A stretch of DNA of 64,000 bases, taken from Amycolatopsis vastitatis. GTDB taxonomy: Bacteria > Actinomycetota > Actinomycetes > Mycobacteriales > Pseudonocardiaceae. Position numbers and translations under genes: made by a program. A model generated the notes under the pieces. It was given only the letters and a program-made list of their open reading frames with translations. It made no database searches and was not told the origin of the DNA. Below, piece after piece: positions 1 to 8,157 of the stretch. The stretch covers positions 248,001 to 312,000 of the forward strand of contig NZ_NMUL01000021.1 in the NCBI RefSeq assembly GCF_002234595.1. The letters run 5' to 3'. Position 1 is the stretch's first letter. Each line of letters opens with the position of its first letter.

Positions 1-203
1 CGGTGGTCGGCGACGGGTACTTCGAGATCGCCAAGCACATGTGGCTGGCCGCGTACCTGCTCGACGTCGCGACCCTGGCGCTGGGCGTCATGGTGGCGCC
101 GGTCCTGCTGCGGCGGGGCCGCGAGCTGGGCAACCGCCGTCGGCGGGCCGCGGCCGGAACGCCGGAGACGCGGGAACCCGAGCCGGCCGCACCGGTCAAC
201 TGA
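1..203 (+). CDS. C-terminal end of an unidentified membrane protein (5' truncated by window edge)
   Basis: Only the last 66 or so residues are visible. The frame is open from base 3 and ends at TGA 201-203. The visible part holds one hydrophobic segment (about residues 14-36, rich in Leu/Ala/Val) followed by an Arg-rich, then Pro/Glu-rich tail. This is the usual positive-inside arrangement of a last transmembrane helix with a cytoplasmic tail. No catalytic motif is visible and I do not recognise the family. It converges on the MFS gene with a 3-nt gap and no obvious hairpin. Confidence 0.6.
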   Translation, partial: VVGDGYFEIAKHMWLAAYLLDVATLALGVMVAPVLLRRGRELGNRRRRAAAGTPETREPEPAAPVN

Positions 204-206
204 AGT

Positions 207-1412
207 CTACAAAGGACGATCGGCCCGCAGGGCGCGGATGAGGACCGGCAGCGCCGCCACCAGCGCGATCCCCCGCACGGCAGCGGCGACGAGGTACGGC
301 GCCCGGAGCCCGAGCCCGTGCGCCACCAGGCCGCCGGTCAAGGCGCCCACCGGGATCAAGCCCCAGCCGACCAGCCGGTAGACGCTGGTGACCCGGCCGA
401 GCAGCGCGGACGGCACGAGCTGCTGGCGCAGGCCCGCGGTCACGACGTTCCACAGCGTCGTGACGAAGCCGTTCAGCGCGAGGAACGCGCCGAGCAGCAC
501 GGCGCCGGAGCTCAGGCCGATCCCCGCGAACGCGCCCACGTTGACGGCCAGCGCGGTCAGGAGGGCCGGCAGGTTCCCGATCCTCGCCACGACGCGGGAA
601 CTCACGAGGCCACCGAGCACACTGCCGAGCGCCGCTCCGGCGAGCAGCAGGCCGTAGCCGCGCGGGCTCACGTCCAGGATCTGGGTCGCGAGCAGGACCA
701 GCGTCACGTTGGCGAGCTGGCCGGCGAAGGTGTTGACGCCGAGCAGGAGCGCGATCGTGCGCAGCAGCCGGTGCCGCGCGAGCCAGGCCACGCCTTCCCG
801 GAGCCCGGAGTGCGGACGGACATCGCGCACCCGCCGGGGCACCGTCGCCACCAGTACGGCGGACAACGCGAACGAGACGGCGTCGAGCCCGAACGGGAGC
901 GCTACCGCCACCCCGAAGAGCATGCTGCCCGCGGGTGGCCCCGCGAACTGCTCGGTGAACGTGGTGATCGCCTGCTGACGGCCGTTGGCACGCGGCAGCA
1001 ACGGCTTCGCGACGAGGTCCGGCAGGATCGCCTGCGCCGCCATGCTGAAGACGACATCGCCGGCGCCGAGCCCGAACGCGGTGACGACGAGGAGGGGAAC
1101 ACTGGCCCCGCCGCACGCGACCACGACGGCGGCCGTGCCGGCCAGCGCGGCCTGGACCGCCTGAGCCCGCCACATCAGGCCGGCCCGGTCGTGCCGGTCG
1201 GCCAGCGAGCCGGCGGGCAGGGACAGCAGCAGCCACGGCAGGTACGCCGCGGTCGCGACCAGCGACACCAGACGCGGGTCGCGCGTGACCGTGACGGCCA
1301 GGAGGGGCACCGCCGCGGTGAACGCCCCGGTGCCGAAGCTGTCGATGCCGGTCGCCCACCACAGCCGCAGGTATGCCCGGGGGAGCCGGGGTTTCGCGTC
1401 GGTCCGGGTCAT
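207..1412 (-). CDS. MFS transporter (drug-efflux type)
   Basis: A 401-residue polytopic inner-membrane protein of normal length for a 12-helix major facilitator. The family motif A between helices 2 and 3 is visible as GSLADRHDR (about residues 68-76). Substrate cannot be read from sequence; the MFS_3/efflux subfamily is most likely. The start is ATG 1410-1412. The gene is divergent from a DUF5937/ArsR-type regulator starting 66 nt away, and the intergenic region contains an imperfect 8+3+8 palindrome (1451-1469). The simplest reading is that the regulator represses this pump and itself. That pairing is inference; the family assignment is solid. Confidence 0.88.
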   Translation of the reverse strand: MTRTDAKPRLPRAYLRLWWATGIDSFGTGAFTAAVPLLAVTVTRDPRLVSLVATAAYLPWLLLSLPAGSLADRHDRAGLMWRAQAVQAALAGTAAVVVACGGASVPLLVVTAFGLGAGDVVFSMAAQAILPDLVAKPLLPRANGRQQAITTFTEQFAGPPAGSMLFGVAVALPFGLDAVSFALSAVLVATVPRRVRDVRPHSGLREGVAWLARHRLLRTIALLLGVNTFAGQLANVTLVLLATQILDVSPRGYGLLLAGAALGSVLGGLVSSRVVARIGNLPALLTALAVNVGAFAGIGLSSGAVLLGAFLALNGFVTTLWNVVTAGLRQQLVPSALLGRVTSVYRLVGWGLIPVGALTGGLVAHGLGLRAPYLVAAAVRGIALVAALPVLIRALRADRPL

Positions 1413-1450
1413 CCCGCGATCTTCGGGCCGGGCGCGGTGGCCGGGACACC

Positions 1451-1469
1451 ATTTAGCGTGGCGCTACAT
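1451..1469. promoter_or_regulatory. Putative operator between MFS pump and ArsR-type regulator
   Basis: A near-perfect inverted repeat: core TAGCG-TGG-CGCTA at 1454-1466, extending to ATTTAGCG / CGCTACAT with one mismatch per half site. It lies 39 nt upstream of the MFS start and 10 nt upstream of the regulator start, so a bound dimer would cover both promoters. Length and spacing fit a winged-helix dimer. Binding is inferred, not shown. Confidence 0.55.
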
Positions 1470-1478
1470 ACTCGAAGC

Positions 1479-2459
1479 ATGGACTTGCCGATCGAACTCG
1501 GCGTGGCCGAGCTGGCGACGACCCGGTTCGCGATCTCGCCGCTCTCGGAAACCGTCGCATGCCTCCAGCAGCTGGCCGGCCGCGACCGGCAGGCCGTCAC
1601 CCTGCCGTGGCTGCGCTGGGCGCAGGACGAACTCGCCCGCACACCACTGGAGCTCCCGTGGACCTGGCCGCTGCTCGTCAGCGACCGGCCCAACTGGCCG
1701 GAGTTCCTCGTGCCCGCCCCGCGTGACACCGGACCGTCCATTGAGGACGATCTGGCCGCGCTGCTGCGGACCACCGCCCGGCAGGTCCGGGCCAGCCTGG
1801 GCCGCGTGTTCGGCGACGAACTGCCGGAGGCCGCCGCCGAACTCGCCGACCGGCCGGCGGCCGGGCTGCGGACCATCGCCGCCGAACTGCGGACGGCGCA
1901 CGACCGGCTGGTCGCCCCGCACTGGCCGCGGATCCGGGCCGTGCTCGACGCCGACGTCGCGCACCGGGCGCGGGTCCTCGCCGCGGGCGGCAGCGCGAAG
2001 CTGTTCGACGGCCTGCACCCGGCCCTGCGCTGGCGCGACGGCCGGCTGCTGCTGACCGACGGCCGGCGGACCGACCGGGTCGTGAACCGGGGTCCCGGCG
2101 GCCTGGTCCTCATCCCCGTCGTGCTCGGTTCGGCGGACGTACTGGTCAAGGGAAACACGTCCACGCAGACCACGATCCGCTACCCGGCCCGCGGGTGCGG
2201 TGCGTTGTGGACGGCCGGGACCCGGCCGCCGCCCGGCGGCACCGTCCGGCTGCTCGGCCGGGCGCGGGCCGGGCTCCTCGAAGCCCTGCGCTCCCCCGCC
2301 ACCACCACCGACCTGGCGCGGGCGCTCGCGGTCACGCCCAGCGCCGTGTCGCAGCACCTGCGAGTGCTGCGCGAAAACGGGCTGGTGACGCGGGAACGCT
2401 CCGGGCGCCAGGTCGTCTACCTGATCACGGCGCTCGGAGCGTCCCTGCTGTCTTCTTGA
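1479..2459 (+). CDS. DUF5937 / ArsR-family winged-helix regulator
   Basis: A 326-residue protein with a long N-terminal DUF5937-type region (about 1-255) and a C-terminal ArsR-like winged helix-turn-helix (about 262-310). The recognition segment reads SAVSQHLRVLRENGLV. Many actinobacterial MFS pumps have such a divergent regulator. I chose ATG 1479 because the N-terminus (MDLPIELG) matches the conserved start of the DUF5937 region; the longer frame upstream runs antisense through the MFS gene. The stop is one base from the stop of the convergent secreted-protein gene, with no terminator visible. Confidence 0.85.
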   Translation: MDLPIELGVAELATTRFAISPLSETVACLQQLAGRDRQAVTLPWLRWAQDELARTPLELPWTWPLLVSDRPNWPEFLVPAPRDTGPSIEDDLAALLRTTARQVRASLGRVFGDELPEAAAELADRPAAGLRTIAAELRTAHDRLVAPHWPRIRAVLDADVAHRARVLAAGGSAKLFDGLHPALRWRDGRLLLTDGRRTDRVVNRGPGGLVLIPVVLGSADVLVKGNTSTQTTIRYPARGCGALWTAGTRPPPGGTVRLLGRARAGLLEALRSPATTTDLARALAVTPSAVSQHLRVLRENGLVTRERSGRQVVYLITALGASLLSS

Positions 2460-2460
2460 C

Positions 2461-3723
2461 TCAGCCCGCCAGCGAGGACAGCGGCACCGCGAACACCGAG
2501 CGGCCGCAGACCTGGCTCGCCGCCGCGCATTCGGCCGTGGACCACTCCGCCATGGACCACACCAGGCCCGTCGACGAGTCGTACGTCAGCGCCTCCGGGT
2601 GCATGGCCCAGCAGGCCGTCGTCCCGGAATCGCACGTCGCCGAGGTGCTCTTCGCCGTCGTCTGGGTCCAGAGCTGGCCGTTGATCGTGGCCGAGCTGTG
2701 GGCCACGTACCACTTGCCGCCGTTGGACAGCACTCCCTGGACGTTGCCGACATAGCTGCGGAACGCCTCGGTCGCGGGCACCGTGCCGGACGACGCCGCC
2801 AGCAGGAAGTCGTCGCCCATCGGATAGCGGTAGAGGCGGCCGTGGAGGTTCGTCTCCTTGAAGTACTCCGACGTCACGATGCTCGCCGGGCTGGTGCTGC
2901 GGTCCAGCGACATCGACGAGAAGCACGGCACCGCCGCGTCGGAAGCCATATTGCAGGTGCCGCCCGCGTAGCTGTAGTAGCCGATCTGCATCATCGCGTA
3001 CTTGTACGTCCAGGCCGCGTAGCCGGACGACGTCTTGCCGATGTTGTTCGTGGTCGTGTCGGTCATCTGCAGGATGTGTTTGGTGCTGAAGACCCGGATC
3101 GCGGTCGAGGTGCTGCCCACGGCCGTCACGTAGATCTTGTCGCCATACCAGGCCATCCCGCCCATGTGCGCTTCCGCGGCGGAGAAGTTCGTGCCGGTGC
3201 TGTTGGGCACGGCCAGGTACATCATCCGGTACGACGGCTTGGCCGGGTCGTTGTAGTTGATCGCCTGGATCCGCGCGTCGTTGTACCGATCCTCGTTGGG
3301 GGTACTGAGTGCGGCCTCGCCGTGCCAGCCGGACAGGATGATCTTGTCGTCACCCCACTTCCCGTCGTTGTCGGCGTCACCGGAGGTCGTGACGGACTGG
3401 GGGGTCCACGTCGTCGTCCCGGCGCGGTCGGCGTCCCAGCACATCGCCTTGGTGGCCACCGGCGCCTTCGGCAGCGAGGCCTTTTCCGCGGTGGTGCAGC
3501 CGGTCATGTCGTAGTTGGGGTCGTTGACCACGGTGTTGAGGCTGACGTTCGGCAGCGCGTTGTCCAGCGCGGTGAGCGCGGCGGCCGGCGTGGCGTGCCA
3601 CACCAGGTTCTGCTTGGTCGTCGTCGTCAGCGGGTCGCTGTAGGCGGCGCTCGCCGTCCCCGGCAGCGCCAGCGCGCCGGCCGCCACGGCCAGCGCGAGC
3701 ACGAGTGCTTTCCGAATTCGCAT
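2461..3723 (-). CDS. Secreted protein of unknown function, possible beta-propeller
   Basis: A 420-residue exported protein. The signal peptide is clear: MRIRK basic start, hydrophobic core to about residue 20, cleavage likely after TASA (residue 26). The mature part is rich in Ser/Thr/Gly/Tyr/Trp with repeated 'YDSSTGLVWS'-like strands, and has several Cys (likely disulfides). This suggests a beta-propeller or other all-beta fold. I see no catalytic signature and do not assign a function. It is monocistronic; the region upstream of its start has TTTGTAC direct repeats that could be a regulator site. Confidence 0.75.
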   Translation of the reverse strand: MRIRKALVLALAVAAGALALPGTASAAYSDPLTTTTKQNLVWHATPAAALTALDNALPNVSLNTVVNDPNYDMTGCTTAEKASLPKAPVATKAMCWDADRAGTTTWTPQSVTTSGDADNDGKWGDDKIILSGWHGEAALSTPNEDRYNDARIQAINYNDPAKPSYRMMYLAVPNSTGTNFSAAEAHMGGMAWYGDKIYVTAVGSTSTAIRVFSTKHILQMTDTTTNNIGKTSSGYAAWTYKYAMMQIGYYSYAGGTCNMASDAAVPCFSSMSLDRSTSPASIVTSEYFKETNLHGRLYRYPMGDDFLLAASSGTVPATEAFRSYVGNVQGVLSNGGKWYVAHSSATINGQLWTQTTAKSTSATCDSGTTACWAMHPEALTYDSSTGLVWSMAEWSTAECAAASQVCGRSVFAVPLSSLAG

Positions 3724-3756
3724 GGGGTCAGTACGTCAGGCCGGAATCCAAATTTC

Positions 3757-3783
3757 GTACACCGTGTTTGTACGGCTTTGTAC
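3757..3783. promoter_or_regulatory. GTAC-containing repeats upstream of secreted-protein gene
   Basis: GTACA (3757-3761) and TGTAC (3769-3773) form an inverted repeat with a 7-nt gap, and TTTGTAC occurs twice 10 nt apart (3767-3773 and 3777-3783). The cluster is 34-60 nt upstream of the start at 3723, where a regulator or the promoter would sit. No factor can be named. Confidence 0.3.
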
Positions 3784-3809
3784 CGGCCTGGCGAACCGGC
3801 GCGAGCGCT

Positions 3810-4634
3810 TCAGCCGACGACGTCGATTTCGAACGGCTCGGCGGCGCTGTACTCGAGATCGGCCCACACCGCGCCGGGCAGGGCGAAGCGGCGGTGCGAG
3901 GTCAGCCGGTCGTCGTAGCCCGGCTCGGACTTGGGGTTGTGGCCGACCCCGGCCTTGTCCGAACCCCAGGCGAAGATGTTGCCGACCCACATCGGCTTCG
4001 AGACGCCCTTGCCGTCGATCCGCGGGCGGACGACGACGGCGGCGCCGCTGCTGCCGGACAGGTTGAGCCGGACCGTGTTCGAGCCCGCGTTGGGCGGGGT
4101 CACCGTGATGCGTTCCATGATCTCCACTCCGGGTTCGGCGGACAGGGGTGCCGGTGGTGCGTCGTCGACGCCGGGCCAGTAGTCGGCGACGACGGAGATG
4201 TCGATGCCGGGCGGGACGTCGAGCAGGTACTGCGCCGCGATCGCGCCGGCCGGGATCTCGGGTCTCCCGGTGGCCGTGGCGATCCAGTACAGCGGCGGTT
4301 CGACGTGCTGGGCGGCGAACGCGGCCTTCACCTTCGGCCACGTCGAGCGGTTGCAGTAGATCGTCGGGTGGGCGAACCCGGACCGGCGCCGCATCGCCGC
4401 CCACCCGGGCGCCTCCGCGGGCGCGGCGTCCTTGGGTTCCACGTCCAGGACGTGGCCGTCGTTCGTGGTCGCCTTCTTGACGATCCGCACCTTCAGCGCG
4501 TCCGGGAAGAGCGCCCAGTCCGCGGCGGTCCAGGGCTCGTACTTGATCCGGTCGATGTATCCGGCCACCAGCACGGGCCGCCGGTCCTTCTTGATGATGT
4601 TCCGCGCGGTGAGCGCGTCGTACATGGTGCGCAT
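3810..4634 (-). CDS. GH25/Rv2525c-like TIM-barrel domain protein with C-terminal beta domain
   Basis: Translated from ATG 4634 (GAGG 6-7 nt upstream) this is a 274-residue protein without a signal peptide. The N-terminal 160 residues resemble the lysozyme-like GH25 / Rv2525c-type barrel: DVEP at residues 63-67 where such enzymes carry their acidic pair, TIYCNRSTW (91-99) and the closing GIDISVV (143-149). The rest (about 170-274) looks like a beta-sandwich. Similar two-domain proteins occur in actinophages and in actinobacterial chromosomes. A muramidase-like or glycan-binding role is inference. No phage genes surround it. Confidence 0.6.
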   Translation of the reverse strand: MRTMYDALTARNIIKKDRRPVLVAGYIDRIKYEPWTAADWALFPDALKVRIVKKATTNDGHVLDVEPKDAAPAEAPGWAAMRRRSGFAHPTIYCNRSTWPKVKAAFAAQHVEPPLYWIATATGRPEIPAGAIAAQYLLDVPPGIDISVVADYWPGVDDAPPAPLSAEPGVEIMERITVTPPNAGSNTVRLNLSGSSGAAVVVRPRIDGKGVSKPMWVGNIFAWGSDKAGVGHNPKSEPGYDDRLTSHRRFALPGAVWADLEYSAAEPFEIDVVG

Positions 4635-4757
4635 CGGCTGCCTCGGCTCGGGAATCGGCTGACATCGGCCGTTCCACCATCGCCGAGGCCCCGGCGGCGC
4701 CGCCACGCCGAACGGGCGTCCCTTGGGGCGGACCGCCGGGCCGAAAGTCCGCGAGGC

Positions 4758-5621
4758 TCAGCCGGCTTGGGCGACCGCCTCGGCCAGAATCGCCCGGAGC
4801 GGCGTGACCGGCCGGCCCAGGAGGTTCTCGAGGTCGGGCCCCGCGGCGGCGAACTCGCCGCGGCGGACAGCGCGGAACATGCCGAGCATCATGGCCGCGC
4901 CGGCCGCGGGCACGCCGTGCCCGGTCAAGCCCGCCACCCACTCGTCGTCGTCGGCGACGACGCGCCTGACGGGCCGCCCGGTGAGTTCGGTGAGAACGAC
5001 GGCGACGTCCTGGAGGTCGAGCGCGACGGGTGCGGTCAGCGGTGGGGTCGGGCCGTCGAACCCGCCTTCGGCCAGGATGATCGCCGCGGCTTCGGCGAGG
5101 TCGGCGTGCGCCGTCCACGACACCGGCCCGTCGGCCGGGGCGATCAGCTCCCCGGTCCGCAGTGCCTCTCCCAGCAGCAGAGGCACGGTACTGGCGTAGA
5201 AACCGTTGCGGAGCACGGTGAACGGGACACCGGAGGCCGCGAGGTGGCGTTCGGTCGCGGCGTGGTCGGGCATCGGGGCGAACAGCGAGTCCGGTGACGC
5301 ACCCTGGTGACTGGTGTAGAGAACGCGCTTCGCCCCCGCTTCGCGGGCAGCGTCGACGGCCGCGGCGTGGTGGGCGACGGCTGCCTCTCCCGTCTCGTCC
5401 GTCGAGACGACGAGGACCTGCGTCGCTCCTTCGAACGCTTCGGCGAGCGAGCCGGGATCGGCGAAGTCACCGCGCCGGACGCGGACTCCTCTCCCGGCCA
5501 GCCCGGCCGCCCGGCCGGGCTCCCGGACGCTGACGCCGACTTCGGCCGCCGGAACCCGCTCCAGCAGCCGCTCGGCGATCGCGGAGCCGAGCCGGCCGGT
5601 ACCCCCGGTGATGACGATCAT
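4758..5621 (-). CDS. NmrA/QorB-like NAD(P)-binding reductase
   Basis: A 287-residue atypical SDR with an N-terminal Rossmann motif GGTGRLG (residues 6-12) and the compact layout of NmrA-like or quinone oxidoreductase 2-type proteins. These proteins reduce small quinones or sense NADP redox state. It has no Tyr-x-x-x-Lys pair of the classical type, which fits the NmrA group. Start ATG 5619-5621 with GAGAGGG 6 nt upstream. The promoter region contains a perfect 8-bp inverted repeat (5647-5669), probably the site of a repressor not encoded nearby. Substrate unknown. Confidence 0.82.
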   Translation of the reverse strand: MIVITGGTGRLGSAIAERLLERVPAAEVGVSVREPGRAAGLAGRGVRVRRGDFADPGSLAEAFEGATQVLVVSTDETGEAAVAHHAAAVDAAREAGAKRVLYTSHQGASPDSLFAPMPDHAATERHLAASGVPFTVLRNGFYASTVPLLLGEALRTGELIAPADGPVSWTAHADLAEAAAIILAEGGFDGPTPPLTAPVALDLQDVAVVLTELTGRPVRRVVADDDEWVAGLTGHGVPAAGAAMMLGMFRAVRRGEFAAAGPDLENLLGRPVTPLRAILAEAVAQAG

Positions 5622-5646
5622 GGTGCACCCTCTCGCTTGGCATCAA

Positions 5647-5669
5647 TGATGATACCCACGTTATCATCA
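5647..5669. promoter_or_regulatory. Perfect 8-bp palindromic operator candidate upstream of NmrA-like gene
   Basis: TGATGATA (5647-5654) and TATCATCA (5662-5669) are exact reverse complements separated by 7 nt, an AT-rich island in GC-rich DNA 26-48 nt before the start of the leftward reductase. HxlR- or TetR-type repressors often use sites like this. No adjacent regulator gene is present. Confidence 0.5.
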
Positions 5670-5821
5670 CTGATATCGCTTTCGTGTTATCGATGGAACC
5701 ATCGTCCGGGATTGCGCGTTTCGGGGACATCTTTGGCTGTGGCGTAACACCTTTCGGACTTCCGGCGCCATAGGGGACGGCGTTCGCGCCAGTCCGGTCC
5801 CCAGCGCATCAGGAGTTCGTG

Positions 5822-8125
5822 ATGGGTTTTCGCCGTTCCGTGGTCCCCCGAAGATCAAGACGTGCCCTCGCCGCCGGCGTGGTCGTGCCGCTCGTTGGCG
5901 CACTCGCGGTGGCCGTCGCCGCCGCGACACCCGCAGCCGCCGTGCCCACCGGGTTCACCGACACGGTCGCGATCGGCGGGCTGACCTCCCCGACCGCCGC
6001 CGCGTTCGCGCCCGACGGCCGGGTCTTCGTCGCCGAAAAGAGCGGGCTGGTCAAGGTCTTCGACTCCCTCGCCGACCCGACCGCGACGGTGTTCGCCGAC
6101 CTGCGCACCCCGACCCAGGACTTCTGGGACCGCGGCCTGCTCGGACTGGCCGTCGATCCCGCCTTCCCCACCCGGCCGTACGTCTACGTCTCGTACACGC
6201 TCGACGCCCTGCCGGGCGGCACGGCGCCGCAGTGGGGCGACGCCTGCCCGACGCCGCCGGGCGCGACCGACCAGGGTTGCGTCGTGACCGGCCGCGTCTC
6301 CCAGCTGACGATGGGGCCGGACGGGACCGCCGTCAGCGAGAAACCGCTGGTCACCGGCTGGTGCCAGCAGTTCCCCAGCCACTCGATCGGCGCGCTGGCC
6401 TTCGGCCCGGACGGCGCCCTCTACGCCGGTGGCGGAGACGGCGCCAGCTTCAACTTCGCCGACTACGGCCAGGTCGGGAACCCCTGCGCCGACCCGCCCT
6501 CACCCGCCGGGACGAACCTCGCGCCGCCCTCGGCCGAAGGCGGCGCGCTGCGTTCCCAGTCCCCGCGCCGCCCGGCCGGCCAGCCGGTGCTGCTCAACGG
6601 CGCGCTGCTGCGCATCGACCCCGACACCGGTGCCGGCCTGCCCGGCAACCCCTTCGCGAGCAGTTCCGACGCCAACGCCCGCCGCGTCATCGCCTACGGG
6701 TCGCGCAACCAGTTCCGGTTCGGGTTCCGCCCGGGGACGGCCGAGCTGTGGGCCGGCGACGTCGGCTGGAACACCTGGGAGGAGATCAACCGCGTCGCCG
6801 ACGCCGGGGACGCGGTGGCCGAGAACTTCGGCTGGCCCTGCTTCGAAGGCAACGCCCGGCAGGCCGGCTACGACGGCGCGAACCTCGACGTCTGCGAGTC
6901 CCTGTACTCCGCCGGCGGGCAGACCGCGCCGTACTACACCTACAACCACAACGCCAAGGTCGTGGCCACCGACCCCTGTCCGACCGGCGGCTCTTCGATC
7001 AGCGGGATCGCGTTCGAGTCGGGCAGCACCTACCCCGCCGAGTACGCCGGCGCGCTCTTCTTCGCCGACTCCTCCCGCGGCTGCATCTGGGCGATGCAGA
7101 CCCTCGGCGGGCAGCCCAGCCCGAGCCGCCTGGTCCCGTTCGTGACCGGGGTCAGCACGCCCGTCCAGGTGCTGACCGGTCCCGGCGGCGACCTCTTCTA
7201 CGTCGCGCTCGGCAGCGGTGAACTGCACCGCGTGAGCTACCCGGGCAGCGCGAACCGGCCGCCGGTCGCGTCGGCCACGGCGACGCCGTCGAGCGGGGCG
7301 GCCCCGCTGACCGTCCAGTTCGACGGCACCGGATCGACCGACCCGGACGCCGGCGACGTGCTGTCCTACGCGTGGGACCTCGACGCGGACGGCGCGTACG
7401 ACGACTCCACGGCCGCCCGCCCCACCTGGACGTACACGACCGCGGCCGTGGTCGACGCCGGGCTGCGGGTGACGGACGCCCACGGCGCGACGGGGACCAC
7501 GACGGTCCGCGTCACCGTCGGGAACCCGGCGGGGCTCGACCCGGTGCCGGTCATCGACACCCCGAGCACCGCGCTGACCTGGTCGGTGGGCCAGACCGTG
7601 CCGTTCTCCGGCCGCGCGATCGACGCCCAGGACGGCGCCCTGCCGCCGTCGGCGCTGTCCTGGCGGCTCGCCATCCGGCACTGCGCGGCCAACGGCACCT
7701 GCCACACCCACAACGTCCAGGACTTCCCCGGCGTCGCCGCGGGATCGTTCGTCGCGCCGGACCACGAATACCCGTCGTACCTGCAGCTGACGCTGACCGC
7801 GACGGATTCGACCGGCCGGACCGGGACGAAGACGATCGACCTCCAGCCGAAGACGGTGACGCTGAGCTTCACCTCGAACCCCAGCCAGGCGTTGCTCACC
7901 GTCGGCGGGACCCAGCAGCGCACCCCGTTCTCCCGGACGGTGATCGCCGGCTCGACCAACTCGATCAGCGCGGACAGCCCGCAGAACCTGCCGCCGCTCA
8001 ACCTGAAGTACGCCTTCTCCAGCTGGGCGCACGGCGGGCCGCGTGCGCAGAACATCGTCGCGCCGTCGGCGTCGGCGACCTACCAGGCGAACTACCGGCT
8101 CTGCTGGCTGCTGCAGCCCTGCTGA
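5822..8125 (+). CDS. Secreted PQQ-type sugar dehydrogenase with PKD domain
   Basis: A 767-residue exported protein. Residues 1-40 are a long signal peptide with a twin-Arg-like basic start and AAA cleavage site. Residues about 41-470 form a six-bladed GSDH/sorbosone-dehydrogenase beta-propeller, recognisable from AFAPDGRVFVAEKSG, GLLGLAVDPAF and the HSIGALAFGPDGALY segment. A PKD domain follows (about 478-565, with the WDLDADG signature), then an extra beta region. Such proteins oxidise aldoses or bind glycans outside the cell. ATG 5822 is preferred to GTG 5819 because GGAG (5813-5816) is then well spaced. PQQ dependence and substrate are inferred from the family. Confidence 0.85.
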   Translation: MGFRRSVVPRRSRRALAAGVVVPLVGALAVAVAAATPAAAVPTGFTDTVAIGGLTSPTAAAFAPDGRVFVAEKSGLVKVFDSLADPTATVFADLRTPTQDFWDRGLLGLAVDPAFPTRPYVYVSYTLDALPGGTAPQWGDACPTPPGATDQGCVVTGRVSQLTMGPDGTAVSEKPLVTGWCQQFPSHSIGALAFGPDGALYAGGGDGASFNFADYGQVGNPCADPPSPAGTNLAPPSAEGGALRSQSPRRPAGQPVLLNGALLRIDPDTGAGLPGNPFASSSDANARRVIAYGSRNQFRFGFRPGTAELWAGDVGWNTWEEINRVADAGDAVAENFGWPCFEGNARQAGYDGANLDVCESLYSAGGQTAPYYTYNHNAKVVATDPCPTGGSSISGIAFESGSTYPAEYAGALFFADSSRGCIWAMQTLGGQPSPSRLVPFVTGVSTPVQVLTGPGGDLFYVALGSGELHRVSYPGSANRPPVASATATPSSGAAPLTVQFDGTGSTDPDAGDVLSYAWDLDADGAYDDSTAARPTWTYTTAAVVDAGLRVTDAHGATGTTTVRVTVGNPAGLDPVPVIDTPSTALTWSVGQTVPFSGRAIDAQDGALPPSALSWRLAIRHCAANGTCHTHNVQDFPGVAAGSFVAPDHEYPSYLQLTLTATDSTGRTGTKTIDLQPKTVTLSFTSNPSQALLTVGGTQQRTPFSRTVIAGSTNSISADSPQNLPPLNLKYAFSSWAHGGPRAQNIVAPSASATYQANYRLCWLLQPC

Positions 8126-8131
8126 CCGGAC

Positions 8132-8157
8132 GACCCGGCGTCCCGTGGCGCCGGGTC
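8132..8157. terminator. Hairpin between convergent genes (9-bp stem)
   Basis: GACCCGGCG (8132-8140) pairs perfectly with CGCCGGGTC (8149-8157) around an 8-nt loop, directly after the sugar dehydrogenase stop and overlapping the stop codon of the convergent sigma-factor gene. It likely serves both directions. Confidence 0.6.
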
